A stretch of DNA of 64,000 bases. It comes from Distichodus sexfasciatus. Its lineage: Eukaryota > Chordata > Actinopteri > Characiformes > Distichodontidae. The stretch is taken from the NCBI GenBank assembly GCA_032718565.1, contig JAVGVS010000823.1, forward strand, positions 1-64,000, given 5' to 3'. How positions within the stretch are numbered: position 1 is the stretch's first letter; every line of letters begins with the position of its first letter. The position numbers and the translations under genes were made by a program. Below, in pieces: positions 22,995 to 35,129 of the stretch. Below the pieces are notes generated by a model. That model searched no databases. It was not told the origin of the DNA and was given only the letters and a program-made list of their open reading frames with translations.

Positions 22995-23090
22995 TCTACA
23001 TCTACATCACTTATCAGAGGCTCTTATCCAGAGCGACTTATATGTTCATCATTTCAAGGGACAGTCTCCCTGAGTATATGAGCACATACT
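22995..23090. mobile_element. SINE tail fragment (CTCTTATCCAGAGCGACTTA)
   Basis: This is the common fish SINE/LINE tail in reverse. Similar fragments lie at 1856-1905 and 37000-37040. Confidence 0.55.
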
Positions 23091-23324
23091 AGATCAGACT
23101 TGCATGTTAGAAAGATACTGTTTTATTTCATAGACTGTGTAGAATGTTTTTATATTGAAACTGTTACCGACTCATGCACATTCACAGCATATCTACATGC
23201 ACTTTTAGTGTAAAAAGATAACCCCAAGACTATTAACTGTAGGCTGAGTATCAGTGATCCTAATCAACTCTCTTTTCTACTTCTAGCCAAAGTTTATAAT
23301 GGTACTTGGTGTATATTTTACAGT

Positions 23325-23950
23325 GTTGGGAAGGGTACTTTTAAATGTATTCCATTAAGCAGATTACAGAATATATGCCCTAGAATGTAGTTTGTAACGA
23401 CTCGCGAAGTTACTCAATGTGAGTAACGTATTCTGAATACTTTGGATTACTTCCACATATTGTCATCATGCTTTTTACAACTACATGAATGTAGCAATCA
23501 CATCCTGCAAATTCTTGTTAGTTTTTCTTTACCAATTGGCTGTTAAGCCCAAATCTTCCTGAATAGACAATATATTTACTCTAAAGGAGTAAACACAAAA
23601 TTTCCGAGTAAGAAATTCCATTCCTGCCCGGGCACTGCTGGGCCTCTATGGTGCTGGCTCCGGGTCCATTGTGGCACCCGACGCCACCAACATTAACAGG
23701 ACGCCATTAGAGCCTCTCTCTTATTATGTTTGTTTGCTTCCGCAATGCGGAATTACCAAAATTAGAGAGGGATAGAGAGGATAGCTTAACATATGAAAAC
23801 AGCAAAAGACCGCCAGATAATCTATTTATTTCAACAAAGTAACTGTATTCCCACTTCATTTATTTAATGGGTAACTGTAACGGAATACAGCATGATATTT
23901 TGTATTTTAAATACGAATTGCACATGATTCAAGCATTCTCTCAACACCGA
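23325..23950. mobile_element. Dispersed DNA element starting CAGTGTTGGGAAGG
   Basis: Second copy of the element at 14850-15478, with its left end preserved and its right end decayed (CTCTCAACACCG). Differences from the first copy are mostly small indels and substitutions. Confidence 0.75.
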
Positions 23951-23959
23951 TATTTTATA

Positions 23960-24500
23960 CAGTACTGTGCAAAAGTTTTAGGCAGGTGTGAGAAATTGCT
24001 GTAAACAAATATTGCTTTCAGAAATATAAATAATGATTGTTTATTTTTATCAATTTTACGAAATGCAAAGCGAGCTAACAAAAGAAAAAATCTAAACCAA
24101 ATCAATATTTGATGTTGGTGCTTGCATACAAGAAGTCCTGAAGTGATGGTATGGCCCCCACTGAGCCTCTGATCTCAACATCATCGAAAAAGCCTGGGAT
24201 TACATGAAGAGACAGAAGGATGAGAAGCCTACATCTGCTGGTGAAGATCTGTGGTTAGTTCTCCAGATGTTTGGAAATAACCTACCAGTCGAAGTTCCTT
24301 CAAAACTGTAAAAAAGGGTATTTCCAGAAGAATTGATGCTGTTTTGAAGGCAAAGGCTGGTCACACCAAATATTGATTTGATTTAGATTTCTTTTGTTCA
24401 TTCATCACATTTTGTTGATTGATGAAAATAAATGATTAACACTTCCATTTTTGAAAGCATTTTTATTTCACACCTGCCTAAAACGTTTTGCACAGTACTG
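23960..24500. mobile_element. Tc1/mariner-derived element with terminal inverted repeats
   Basis: The left end CAGTACTGTGCAAAAGTTTT and the right end ACGTTTTGCACAGTACTG are inverted copies; the arms continue with AGGCAGGTGTG and CACACCTGCCT. Length is 541 bp. Inside, text corresponding to Leu-Asn-Pro-Ile-Glu-type Tc1 transposase C-terminus is visible (ATCTCAACATCATCGAAAAAG). No open transposase remains. Confidence 0.85.
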
Positions 24501-25745
24501 GTATTCTATTCATATTTTATTCTATGTGCCTTTATTCCTGCTATTTGCCTGCACTGTTACAGCTGGAGCCACGCTGCCCTGCCCTCTGATTTTGCACAGT
24601 ATATAGCAGAGATAGAAGGTTAATAAAGGATTCTGGGAATTTTTGACTTCGAATTTGAGAGCAACTTGGTAAAGAGCCCATTTACACGTATGCGGATATT
24701 TTTATAAACGCATGTTAGTTTTATAACTTTGGGTCTTTTGTTTTACACGTAAATGGAGTTTTAGCCACCCCAAACCCATATTTTTTGTTCATAGTGATGA
24801 TTTTTAAAACGCTGGATTCCGCAAGTGGGTAATGCTAGGTTTAGGGTTAGCTATATATATATATATAATTGTAGGAAACCAACTTGCTAAAGATTAGGTA
24901 AGTTTTTTAGATGTCAGGCATAAATGCATGTCTCTTATGTAACTGTTGTTTAACATTTAACATTTCCATTCCTGCTAATGTACATTGAAGGGTCCAAAAA
25001 TTCACAGTTTGCAGGTTGAGTTCTCTCAAGGTTAGGAGGAAACCATCCTTTTTGTTATTTGATTTCATTAATGCATTTCAAAAAGTGTCAATATTGAGCA
25101 AGTGTTTAGGAAGAGGAACAGCTTTAAAGGAAGATTATTTCAAACATCAATGCTTTTAAGAGACTCCTACAAAAAGACCTTCCTTTCAAAGAACATTGTT
25201 TATAAAGCAACAATGAATACTGGTGTGTATAGCAGGAAATCAACAGAAACCTCAGTGAACTTAAAAAAAATTCTGCCCTGTAGCAACAGGACCCAGAATT
25301 GCAAAGCTTCTAAGATGGTAAACCCTGATTAGAAAGTGACTGTGGTCTATACAGATATTATGTGGCTAAGCCTTTAGCCAGAATTGTATTTCACCTTCAA
25401 TGTTGATCAAGTTTGACAAAAATTGGCTTGGAAGGATGCTACAAAAAGATTCAGGTGATTTAATGTTCTGAAGAAGTGTTTAGTGCGTGATTGTACCGCT
25501 GGGTGTCAGTGTTACTGCAGTTCCACTGTATAACCAGCACAGTTCATAAGCCTCATATTATTTATCATCTTTACCATAAAAACAGCCTTTATGTTTGTTA
25601 GATATTAAAAGCATGTAAAAATTAAAATGTAACCAAGAGAGTGGGCCAAACACTATATAAATACCTCAGCACACATACATTATTACTTAACTGTGCTCTA
25701 TTTTACTTTACTTTTTTATTTGAAGTAAAGGGTTTTATTTAAAGT

Positions 25746-25986
25746 GAGTGATTATTTGTCATTGTGAACATAGCACAACACACCACAACCAACTGTGAGC
25801 TCTTCATTTTGACTCATCCGTGGAGGAGCAGTGGGCAGCTATTTGGTAGCACCCTGGGAGCAGTGCTTGGGGACGGAACCTTGCTCGTGAATACCTCAGT
25901 GGTACCTTTACCGGTCCGGGATTCGAATCGGTGACCTTCCGGTCGTGGGGGGAAATTCCCTAACCGTTATTCCACCAACTGCCCGA
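25746..25986 (-). mobile_element. tRNA-derived SINE, full-length
   Basis: It runs on the minus strand from GGGCAGTTGGTGGAATAACGG to AAATAATCACTCAC. B-box GATTCGAATCG and body GTACCTCAGTGGTACC are clear. Confidence 0.85.
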
Positions 25987-26789
25987 AACTAAATGTGGTG
26001 CTAGGTGTCTGAATATTATGGACTGTGTTTTCTGAATATTAGACTTTACCATGCAGTTTTCATTCAGTGGAATTTTTAAAAATACATCTTACATCAACAA
26101 CAGAGTTCATAATGGCTACCAATAGGCTTAACAGTCTTCTAGATCTGATATTTAAGCCTCTCAATTAGTCACTTGCACTGAGCCAAATAAAAATCCTGGC
26201 GTAATCCTTTCTATTCCTATTATTTCAGGGAACTGGATATTACTAGCAGCCCCAAATCCCAACTAACACACTTCCCAATCTCATGTTTTGTGAAACATCA
26301 GTGTAATAATAATTCCTTGAAGTATAACTAAATTATAATGTTATCAAAGGGCTATTTGATGCCATAAAGAGCCAATCTGATTTCTTGCTTAAACCTGATT
26401 ATTTACTGCTGGTGCATACCATAGTATACCATAGTAAATTGCACACAACCAAAGAAAAGTGAAGTAATCAAGGGAACAACTCGGAACTTTATCCAGATTG
26501 TGTGTTAATAATAGAATGACTGAGGCCTCCCTTAAGTCGATACGTCAGAAAAATACACGTCCTCAGGTTAACCTCAACAACTCGGTCAGCCATCAAAACA
26601 ACACCACTATTCCCAGACATTTACTCACAGATTATGTAAATGTGATTATTGGTGACCGAAACTGACCACTGTGGAGGATTTGGTCATCCCTTTATCCACT
26701 AACTGTTAGCACAAACAAATATGGCTCATCTTCACAAAATTACACAAATAAATATTATAAATAATAAATAAAACTTACCTCTAGACCAA

Positions 26790-26952
26790 GAAGTTGTGGG
26801 TTCGAATCCTACGTCCAGCACTACCATCACCAGGTCCCTGACCAAGACCTTTAACACCAAGTTATTCTCAGGGAAAGGGGCCCTGAAATTAGGAGAATGG
26901 AAGTCACTCTGGATAAGGATAAAAGCATATGGTTTAAATGTAAATGTAAATC
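26790..26952 (+). mobile_element. Second tRNA-derived SINE type
   Basis: GTGGGTTCGAATCCTA is a B-box-like element. It is followed by CCCTGACCAAGACCTTTAAC and the tail TCACTCTGGATAAGGATAAA with TAAATGTAAATGTAAA. This tail is typical of a widespread fish SINE group different from the family at 2676. Confidence 0.7.
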
Positions 26953-28138
26953 GTATTATTTCAACTTAGCAAATTCCTGACATTTAGGTTGTCTGTTGTC
27001 TTTATATGCTTGATTAGTGTGGACAACTAACTTACATAAGGTGATAAGTCAACACAGGATATTTCAACAAATCTCAACATTTATTAAAATTGTATTGTCA
27101 TACCTACTTTATCTGACTATTATCTACCGTCTACTAAGTAGACATTTATATTTCTTATTAACTACTTAAAATTTAGTTTTGTTACTATTTCCAGCCTCTA
27201 GTTCCCTCAGTAAAATCCTGAAGGACGTCAATGTAAATTAAAAATATGGTTCAGAAGATTTTAGACTAACAACAATACCTGCAACTTAAATGTTGTGTGT
27301 GATTAAAGCTGTGTTTTCAGAGATATATCTTGAAATTTGGGTTTTATTGAACTTAAACACAGCATGTTGCTAACAAATCGGAAGAACTACAGCAGCCGCC
27401 ATTAGCAAAGACGTCGCTCGCCCTCATGACTTCTTTCGTGAATAAAACACATTACAGCTTTTGACTTTCTGCTTTTACTACTGTTATTTAATTAAGTTAA
27501 ACCAGCTTTTGGCAACTTGATCATCTTATAAAACTGAAAGTTGTTCTCACAGCATAAAGCTAATCTTAGAGCTATTTCACAGTACAGTCTTTTTAAGAGC
27601 ACCATGTTTGTAGTCCTTTATGTAATAAGCAAATAGTTAACGGCATACTAAATTTAGATTCTCACAAACGACAAATTTCCAAGATATTTTGAAAGAAAAT
27701 ACGATACAACGTGAATATTTGTATGACATCTTCAGACCTTTTTTTAACAGGTTGTCTGAAATCCCATGGGTATTTTCCATAAGGATTTTATAGGGTTTTA
27801 ATGATTTGGGAGCTGGAATTTGGTGTTTATTTGCATGGAAATGAACGAAAACTAAGGAATTGTATTTAATTTTGTATCAACTTTTATAAATGTTCTTTTT
27901 GAATTTATGTAATTTAATCGCAAACTACACATATACACCATAGTATTGTATGATATATACACAAAAATATAAATTGACAAATCTGTAATAAAATTATACA
28001 CATTACACAAGAACATTTATAGGAGTAGCCTTCAAAAAAATGAAAAATACAATTTCTTAATTGTATTTTACTTGTGTGCAAATAAATGAACTTTTTAATT
28101 TTTTTTATAAATCATTTTAAATTCAAGTGTATAAAAAG

Positions 28139-28142
28139 TGCT

Positions 28143-28174
<32 letters not shown>
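28139..28174. repeat. ATT microsatellite
   Basis: A short pure ATT run about 370 bp before the aanat start codon. Confidence 0.95.
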
Positions 28175-28176
<2 letters not shown>

Positions 28177-28299
28177 ATTTGAGCATGATGCTTTTCATAC
28201 ACACTATATTGTTGTTGTTTTAATTCTTAAAACGTTTTTAAATATAATCACACAGAAATATACAAGAAAAAAAAAACAACTTCGGAACTCGGTTTCTCT

Positions 28300-28400
28300 T
28301 CCAATCCTATAATCCCGCCTACGTTCGGTTTTGTGACTCAACGCCACTTAATCGGCCGCGCGCTTAAATAGGCGCCACGCGTCACCACGCGGCTCATTTC
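28300..28400 (+). promoter_or_regulatory. aanat1: Proximal promoter of aanat
   Basis: The 100 bp before the likely transcription start holds a CCAATCC at 28301-28307 and a TAATCC at 28310-28315. TAATCC is the core of the CRX/OTX photoreceptor element known from fish aanat promoters. A perfect AP-1 site TGACTCA lies at 28334-28340, a TAATCG at 28349-28354 and a TATA-like TTAAATA at 28364-28370, followed by GC-rich leader. No CACGTG E-box was seen here. The sites are read directly; their use in retina or pineal is inferred from the family. Confidence 0.55.
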
Positions 28401-28512
28401 AAGGCGCGAGACTCCGGTGCAGCGGCGGGCCAGTGAGAGAGACTAAAGACCCGGCGCGTGAGAGAGTAAAGACCCGGCGCGTGTTTACCGGCGCGTGCAG
28501 AGAGCAAGAAGG

Positions 28513-30550
28513 ATGGCGGCGGCGAGCGCGCTGAGCTTGATAAAGCCGTTCCACAGCCCGGTGTCTCCCGGGAAACAGCGCAGACACACGCTCCCGGCCA
28601 GCGAGTTCCGCTCGCTCAACACCGAGGACGCCGTCAGCGTGTTCGAGATCGAGCGAGAAGGTGAGACGCTAATGAACAATAATAATACATAATATAAACT
28701 TAATAATACATAAAGTTCAACAATTATTTGAAAACTATAATTCCAATTTGGGTCAAACTTTTTGTTCATTTTTTAATTTTTTTTATTTAATTTTTTTTTT
28801 AGTTTTGTTGCTCTTCCTTTTTGTTTTGTTCATTTTTTGCCGTTTTTTTTTTTTTTTTTTGAAAGTTTTGTTGCTCTTCCTTTTTGTTTTGTTCTTTTTT
28901 TGGTTGAAATGTTTGTTATAAACAGCTTAAACATTAAAAAATAACAGCAAAAAAGTTAATAAATGTGCTTAGTCCTTTGCCAAATGACTTGAATCTCTCA
29001 CTTAGGACATAATGAATCTTTCTCAAATTATTGGTTGTTGGCGAGTGGCTCTGTATAGAATACAAAAATGATTAAAATCAGGGAAAAAAACGCCTTTTAA
29101 TTGATTACATTTAGAACCCTAAAAATCTCAGACGTATAAAAGCCTTTTTATATGAAGCATCAAAAAATGTGTAATTATGGGGCATTTTTATTGCATAATT
29201 TGCATTTTTACATTTTGGGAATAAAGGTTCTGAATGATAAGGATTACATCTTGCGTTTAAAAAAGTTGCACAAATTGCAAGCCACTAAGCAAAAATAGTC
29301 CATTAATGAAGCATCTCTTTAAATATTTTTATGTGACCAAAATGCCGTTTGTATGGATTCAGTTAAACTCCCCTTTTCCCCTATTTATTTTTGAGAGTGC
29401 ACTATAAAGCTAGGTTAAATAAATCTGACTCTCGTGTGCTTTACCCCGCTACAGCCTTCATATCCGTGTCTGGAGAATGTCCACTTCACCTGGACGAGGT
29501 CCGGCACTTCCTCACCCTCTGTCCTGAGTTGTCTCTGGGCTGGTTTGTGGAAGGGAGGCTGGTGGCCTTCATCATCGGCTCACTCTGGGACCAGGACCGT
29601 CTGACCACGGTGAGCCAAAAGAATCTCTAAAATTACAGCTATAGTTCATGCTATCAGGTGGATTTGCTTTAGAGAATTGCAATAAAAACAGAACATTTCA
29701 GCACATTGTATAGTTAAATATTGAAATATTTCTGTGTATTAATATAGGTGTTATATTAGTATACAGTAGGCATTATTTTTTATGATTTTTTTGTGTATAT
29801 TTTTAACATTTTATGATCTGTATATCTTTTTCTATTAGTATTTTTAGATTCTCTATATAGATATTTATAGATATAAAATAGAGGTACTGATCTTAGAATG
29901 TTAAAAATAAGAAATAATATAAATAATACCTATGTTAATACCTATATTGCCTACATATATATTATTACTATTACCTGTATATAGGTATTCCTTATATTAT
30001 CTATATTTCTCATATTTGTATATATGAAAATATGATATAGATACTGAATTTGATGTTCAATGCAAAACAAAAACATTTTAATATTTAACAACACTACATT
30101 TTTGCAAAGTTGTAAGAGGCCTCAAATTAAAGAAGGAAGAATCTAAATTGGGATTGAAGCTTAATTATAGGGCAGTTTACTTTGTGGGTTGAAAAGAAAT
30201 GCAGTCCTTCGTATGTTTAGGTGTTTTTGGATATTTTTTTCCAGGAGGCTCTGACGCTGCACAAGCCGCACGGCACCACGGTGCACATCCATGTGCTGGC
30301 GGTTCACCGCACCTTTCGGCAGCAGGGCAAAGGCTCGATCCTGATGTGGCGTTACCTGCAGTACCTGCGCTGCCTGCCCTACGTGCGCCGCGCCCTGCTC
30401 ATGTGCGAGGATTTCCTGGTGCCCTTCTACCAGAAGTCAGGCTTCAAGGTGCAGGGGCCCTGCCAGATCACTGTGGGGCCCCTCACCTTCACTGAGATGC
30501 AGTACGCCGTCAGGGGCCACGCGTTCATGCGACGCAACAGCGGCTGTTAG
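28513..30550 (+). CDS. aanat1: Serotonin (arylalkylamine) N-acetyltransferase, aanat1 type, three coding exons
   Basis: The enzyme transfers acetyl from acetyl-CoA to serotonin and other arylalkylamines, the timing step of melatonin synthesis in pineal and retina. Coding exons are 28513-28660, 29455-29609 and 30245-30550, joined at GAAG|GTGAGA, CTACAG|CC, ACCACG|GTGAGC and TTCCAG|GAGG. They give 202 residues, close to the 207 of the sheep enzyme. Visible landmarks: RRHTLP with Thr26 and RRNS with Ser200 (PKA sites that bind 14-3-3), the CPELSLGW loop, the HIH pair at 115 and 117, the acetyl-CoA loop RQQGKG at 126-131, and Tyr163. The ATG fits the family start. Fish have aanat1 and aanat2; ube2o and rhbdf2 as neighbours and the near-classical sequence favour aanat1, which is less certain than the family call. 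Confidence 0.95.
28780..28905. repeat. T-rich tandem duplication in aanat intron 1
   Basis: AGTTTTGTTGCTCTTCC followed by TTTTTGTTTTGTTC occurs twice, about 65 bp apart, separated by a long T run. Confidence 0.85.
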
Positions 30551-30659
30551 ACTCACCTTTAACACACTCTTTGGCTTCTCTTGTGGTATCAGTGTTCTTA
30601 AAAATTAGGGTTCCTTATTTGGTCCTTTTCTCAGCCGTTTGGATCTGTGAACACCCTTA

Positions 30660-30665
30660 AATAAA
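30660..30665 (+). terminator. aanat1: Polyadenylation signal of aanat
   Basis: AATAAA lies 110 bp after the TAG. It is the first canonical signal downstream, so a short 3' UTR is likely; later signals could also be used. Confidence 0.55.
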
Positions 30666-30669
30666 GAGG

Positions 30670-32280
30670 AGAATATTAGAATTTTGGAGAGAAGGTTCCA
30701 TGGGTTAGAAAAGTTCTTCTACTCCTTATTTAAGGTTCTTTTCTTGTGCGTTTGGTTACATGAAGAACCGCAAAGAAAGGTTAGAATTTTGTGTGAGGTT
30801 AATGCTTGTGACTCTACTTTTTTGGCATTTTTTTTTTTTGAGATTGTGGTGCGACACGAGATCATTTTACTGTGAGCTACGATCTGTGTTGTAAATGGGA
30901 AAATAAGCATGAAGAAAGCATTTTATTTCTCCATCTTTTCCATTCCTGCCAGCATGTTGTCATTAGAACCCCACTACAGTTTGTTTATTTGATTTTGATC
31001 GTTTTAGCAAACATAAAAAAAATGACGCTTTGCTTAAAATGTATTTATTTTTTTTTATTTTTTTTTTATGTTAAAAATGTATTTATTGACTGTGATTAAT
31101 TATTTTTCTATCACTTCATAAACATTTTTTGTAACACATTAATCTCTAAGGAACAGCAATTTTGCTAGAGTTAGGCTGTAGTACCATATTCCTGGAATTC
31201 CACAGAAAACATAATCCATGGTTTGCTTTTACGCTTGAATCGTGGGTTTAAAAGGTGGCACGAAGGTTGCACTTGGTCGGTTGTTGTCTTGTGGTTGTGG
31301 CAGATGTGTGTATTCTGTAAAAGCATTAAAACATGATCGGCGGCTCAGATTTCGGCATACGATTTAAATGACACGACCCGCGCATCGGCAGAACTTCTTT
31401 TACATTTCCCCCAGTTCTCACTAGAGCCAAAACATCACACGGTGCAAATTAAGTAGTGATTAAACTAGATTTGGAGTTGCTGCTGTTTTTCCAGTTTCAG
31501 CAAATATAAAAGCCAAAGAATTCAGCAGTAAAGCTTTTAATTTGCTAGATTAATTCGTATTAACCCTTTAACAGGTCGCGTCCGTTTGACTGGCCAACAT
31601 AACATTTTACGATGGTAAAATGTAAATATTTTTGGAATCTGTGAATTTAAATGAATGCACGAAAACGGTTAAAGGGTTTTAGGCAAGTTTTCGTTTTCGA
31701 ATTCAGAGTTTTCATTCTGTTGGTCAATTTAAAAGCAATGAACTCAAGGCCGGCTTTATCTGCATTAGGAAGATTTGCGGGGGCATGTTTGGCCAAGCGC
31801 TTGTTTACTGTCCTGACGCTTAAGTAACACTTACAAAAGGCAACTTAAGCACTAAACGTTGATCAGATAAACACTCCAAATGTGTCCGATTTCCACCTGC
31901 TGCCCCTGCTTTTGTAGAACCACACCAAGTTGAGACAGAATTGTGACCTGAGTCTGACCACAGAAGAATTTGCCTTTCCCTGTAGACGCTGGCCACCTTT
32001 GCCTGTATAAAGTCTTGAATCAAGACATCTATGGTTTTGTACACGTTTTTGTAAATAGAATAAATATAATTTTTACAAAATTCTGCTGCTCTTTTTATTG
32101 TGACAAGCACCAATCACACGGACGCTTATTAGTGACGCAGAATGTTTTCAGTTTCGCAGTCAAGGCAAGACCTGATTCCTCTGGATGTGAAAGTACAGTA
32201 TGTGTGCACAAAAACTTAAGTAAATACATAAAAACGCATAAATGACATTTTCGCTGTGTAAACACACGCTGTTTGTGAGC
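30670..32280. other. Spacer between the converging aanat and rhbdf2 genes
   Basis: AT-rich sequence without a recognised gene. T runs at about 30828 and 31047. The short frames here have no domain. Confidence 0.5.
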
Positions 32281-32289
32281 GGCATTATT

Positions 32290-32660
32290 CTCTAAAATGC
32301 TACAGTTCAGTCAAAACTCCACCTTTATTACAGACTTAACTCATATTTGAGCTGAAACCAGCGCTCTACTGACAATTGAGATTTTCAGCTCTTATTCCGG
32401 AATATACGTCTGTCGCTCTATTGTGACGCGCCTCAGAGTGGCGCCCCTGGGATTGTGGGAAATGTAGTTCACTTTCAGAAAGCACAAAAACAACTCATTT
32501 TATAGGCCAAAATGAGTCCAAATCAGTTCAAAATTATCCAACTCTTGCCGTTTTGAAAGTAGTTTTGAGCCAGTTTGTCCCCACTTTTGGCCTATAAAAT
32601 GAGCTGCTTTTGCGTTTCTGGGAGAGTACTACATTTCCCACAATCCCCTAAGCACTATTC
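32290..32660. repeat. Foldback region around CATTTTATAGGCC
   Basis: GATTGTGGGAAATGTAGT at about 32452 is inverted as ACTACATTTCCCACAATC near 32629. CTCATTTTATAGGCCAAAA near 32494 is inverted as TTTTGGCCTATAAAATGAG near 32586. The same core appears near 57700, and the left part resembles 20540-20790. A degenerate DNA transposon is likely. Confidence 0.7.
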
Positions 32661-32775
32661 AGCTCCACATCACAATAATGGAAGAAACACTACAAAATGT
32701 CAATAAATGGCTGTATTGTGGAATAAACACTACAAAATACCAGTAAATGGCTGTATTGTGAGTAGAACGCTGGTT

Positions 32776-33143
32776 GCATTCACCAAAGAAAAAAAATGTG
32801 CACGCCTTATCTCGTAATTACAAGAAAAAGACGTGTAATTACGAGAAAAGATCTCGTAATTTTAAGAAAAGATCTCGTAATTAGAGAAAAGGATCTCGAC
32901 ATGCTGATACTAATTCCATCAACATTAAGCAGCATTAATATTTCCCAGTGCTTCACGCCGAGAAGAAAATAAAAGCACAATAAATCGGTTAGTGACTGCG
33001 CCATTGCCCCGTCTGACTCTGTAGCCTAGATTATGACGACTGATAAGAGATCCTTTTATTTACGAGGTCTTTTCTCAAAATTACGACATCTTTTTCTCGT
33101 AATTTCGAGATAAGGCGTGCAATTTTTTTTCTTTGGTGAATGC
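32776..33143. mobile_element. Foldback element with TCTCGTAATT subrepeats
   Basis: The outer arms, about 39 bp with one difference, start GCATTCACCAAAGAAAAAAA and end in its reverse complement; both continue through GCACGCCTTATCTCG. Several TCTCGTAATT units lie inside each arm. The centre is a short unique segment. Length 368 bp. Confidence 0.9.
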
Positions 33144-33482
33144 AATGCGCTTCCGTAGGTTGTTATTTTTCAGCTTAAATATGGGTTTTGTCTGTAATAT
33201 CTGACAGAACTGGAGCGTTTTAGTGAGAGGCGCCAGCGCTCAAACAACTGACCGCTGTCCTGCATAATCACCATTGAATAAGTTCGCGATGTGCACCCAT
33301 CTCCTGCTGGCATTTGAATTCCCATGGATCTGCTTCTATCTCAAACATGTTTTTGAGTTCACATTAGCAAGTATTATAGTGTTGCTAACATACTTAGCAA
33401 TGTGTTAGCAACTACGCTTTTGGGAAAGGCACCCCATGAGGTACCGAACGATTCGGTAAAATACCTAAAACCGTTGCATCCC

Positions 33483-34185
33483 TACGGAAGCGTAATGCGT
33501 TCACTTAAGAAAAAATAATTCTGCTGTTTTTCCGAATTAACGAGATAGTGTTCATGTAAAAAAAAAAAAAAATCTGTTTTTCTGAATTAACAAGATACAG
33601 TTTTCATGTAAAAAAACAAAACAAAACAAAAACAAAAATAAAACACTGCAATGTCCTGCAGATCAGAATGGGCTTTCCGTCTTGAGGTGCCTGCGCAAAG
33701 TCGACAAACTAATAACAGTGCGATGTTACTTAATGCTGCAAGTATTAACCCAACATAGTGTATTCTATTTATTGCACTAAGGTTTTTTTTTCTGAGTATT
33801 TTTATTTAAGCTTTAACTATATTTTTGGGTACTATTCTTTTTTGTTCTGTCCTTCTGTCTTGTGAATTGTGCAGTCGTGATGTGAGCAATTTCCTCCGGG
33901 ATGAATAAAGTTTCTGATTCTGAAGTATTTCCCATTGTCTCAAACCCAAACCAAAATTAAACTTGATTAATCTAAGGTGTAACATTATTGCAGTGAAATC
34001 GAGCTCTAAAGTAGGCGAAATGAGAGCTTTTGAGGTTTTGGGGGGTTTTTTTACATGAAAACTGCATCTCGTTAATTCAGAAAAACAGAACTTTTTTTTT
34101 TTTTTTTTAACATGAAAACTATCTCGTTAATTCGGAAAAACAGCCGAATTATTTTTTTCTCAAGTGAACGCATTACGCTTCCGTA
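33483..34185. mobile_element. Second foldback element with ATCTCGTTAATTC subrepeats
   Basis: The left end TACGGAAGCGTAATGCG and the right end CGCATTACGCTTCCGTA are perfect inverted copies, followed by GTTCACTT and AAGTGAAC. Each arm carries two copies of a TTTTTC(C/T)GAATTAAC(G/A)AGATA-like unit. The centre holds a LINE-tail-like segment (GATGAATAAAGTTTCTG). It is clearly related in design to the element at 32776-33143. Confidence 0.9.
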
Positions 34186-35129
34186 CATCCCTAATATATA
34201 CCAGGCAAAATTACTTTGTCTAAGCATATTTTAAAAAATACAGCAAAAATGTGTTGCCATCTCATACGTTTTAATTATTTTTTGGTCCAGTCCGACTTGT
34301 ACAACTGTACAAATACATTCAATGCATATAAAAAGAACAAACTTCAGTTTTCTGAAACATTACAATTATTCCCTTTTTTATTTAAGGCACCCTGTAGTCC
34401 TTAAAAGTAGAAAAACTAGATTGAAAACAACCTTGTGGAGGGAAAAAGCGCATTTCGGCTTAAAAAATAGAAAACATTAATAAACGCACAGACTAAACAA
34501 TACAGTCATATGATAAGAAAAGCAACCAGATAAAGTCAATTTAAATTAAGAGGCAGGAGCCGATTTTGAGACCTGAGTGTGGGTTTGAAGCCCAAAAGTA
34601 CCAAAAAATATTGTTCTACAGTTACAAAGCACAGATTTTACACAATTTTACAGCACCGTCCACATTTTTGCCTAGAGGGCAGTGAAATTTTCAAGTGTTC
34701 TTTTCTGACAAAAGATGTGACTTTCTTTAAAGCCTCCTCACAGCTGCATGTGGAATGTCATATCCTTTTTACACCTCATTTTTCAGTTCATACGTCCAGT
34801 CTCAAGCCTCCGAAGAGAATATTGGTTGAACGTGTTTTAAAGGTTCGGAAAGATTCCCAGTCAGCAATGATTTGGCAGGTTTTAAATAACAAGGCACGTT
34901 AACAAGAGCTGGTTCGAGAGCAGATTACGACTTAAAATTATGATTACAGTTCAAATTGCAATTCTCCAATCTGTTGGGGCCAAAAAAAAAGCGCATCACT
35001 TTTATTGTTATAAATTAGCCACTCTGGGGGCTTAAATTGTCTCTGTTTGTGGTCATTTGTGGCTTGAGAGTCAATTTTTTAACCGGAGTACCACAGGGTT
35101 CAATGTTGGGTCCTGGCTTGATTGTCATA

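Larger units (their letters stand above)
24502..28130. other. Intergenic spacer upstream of aanat
   Basis: No gene was recognised. The frame at 25102-25332 has no known domain and no splice context. Apart from the two SINEs the stretch is AT-rich unique-looking sequence. It could hold distal regulatory elements of aanat; none can be read with confidence. Confidence 0.5.

Noticed and set aside
30199..30495. Plus-strand frame of 98 codons overlapping aanat exon 3
   Set aside because: It is in the wrong frame and starts in the intron; the frame with the HIH and RQQGKG motifs is the true one.
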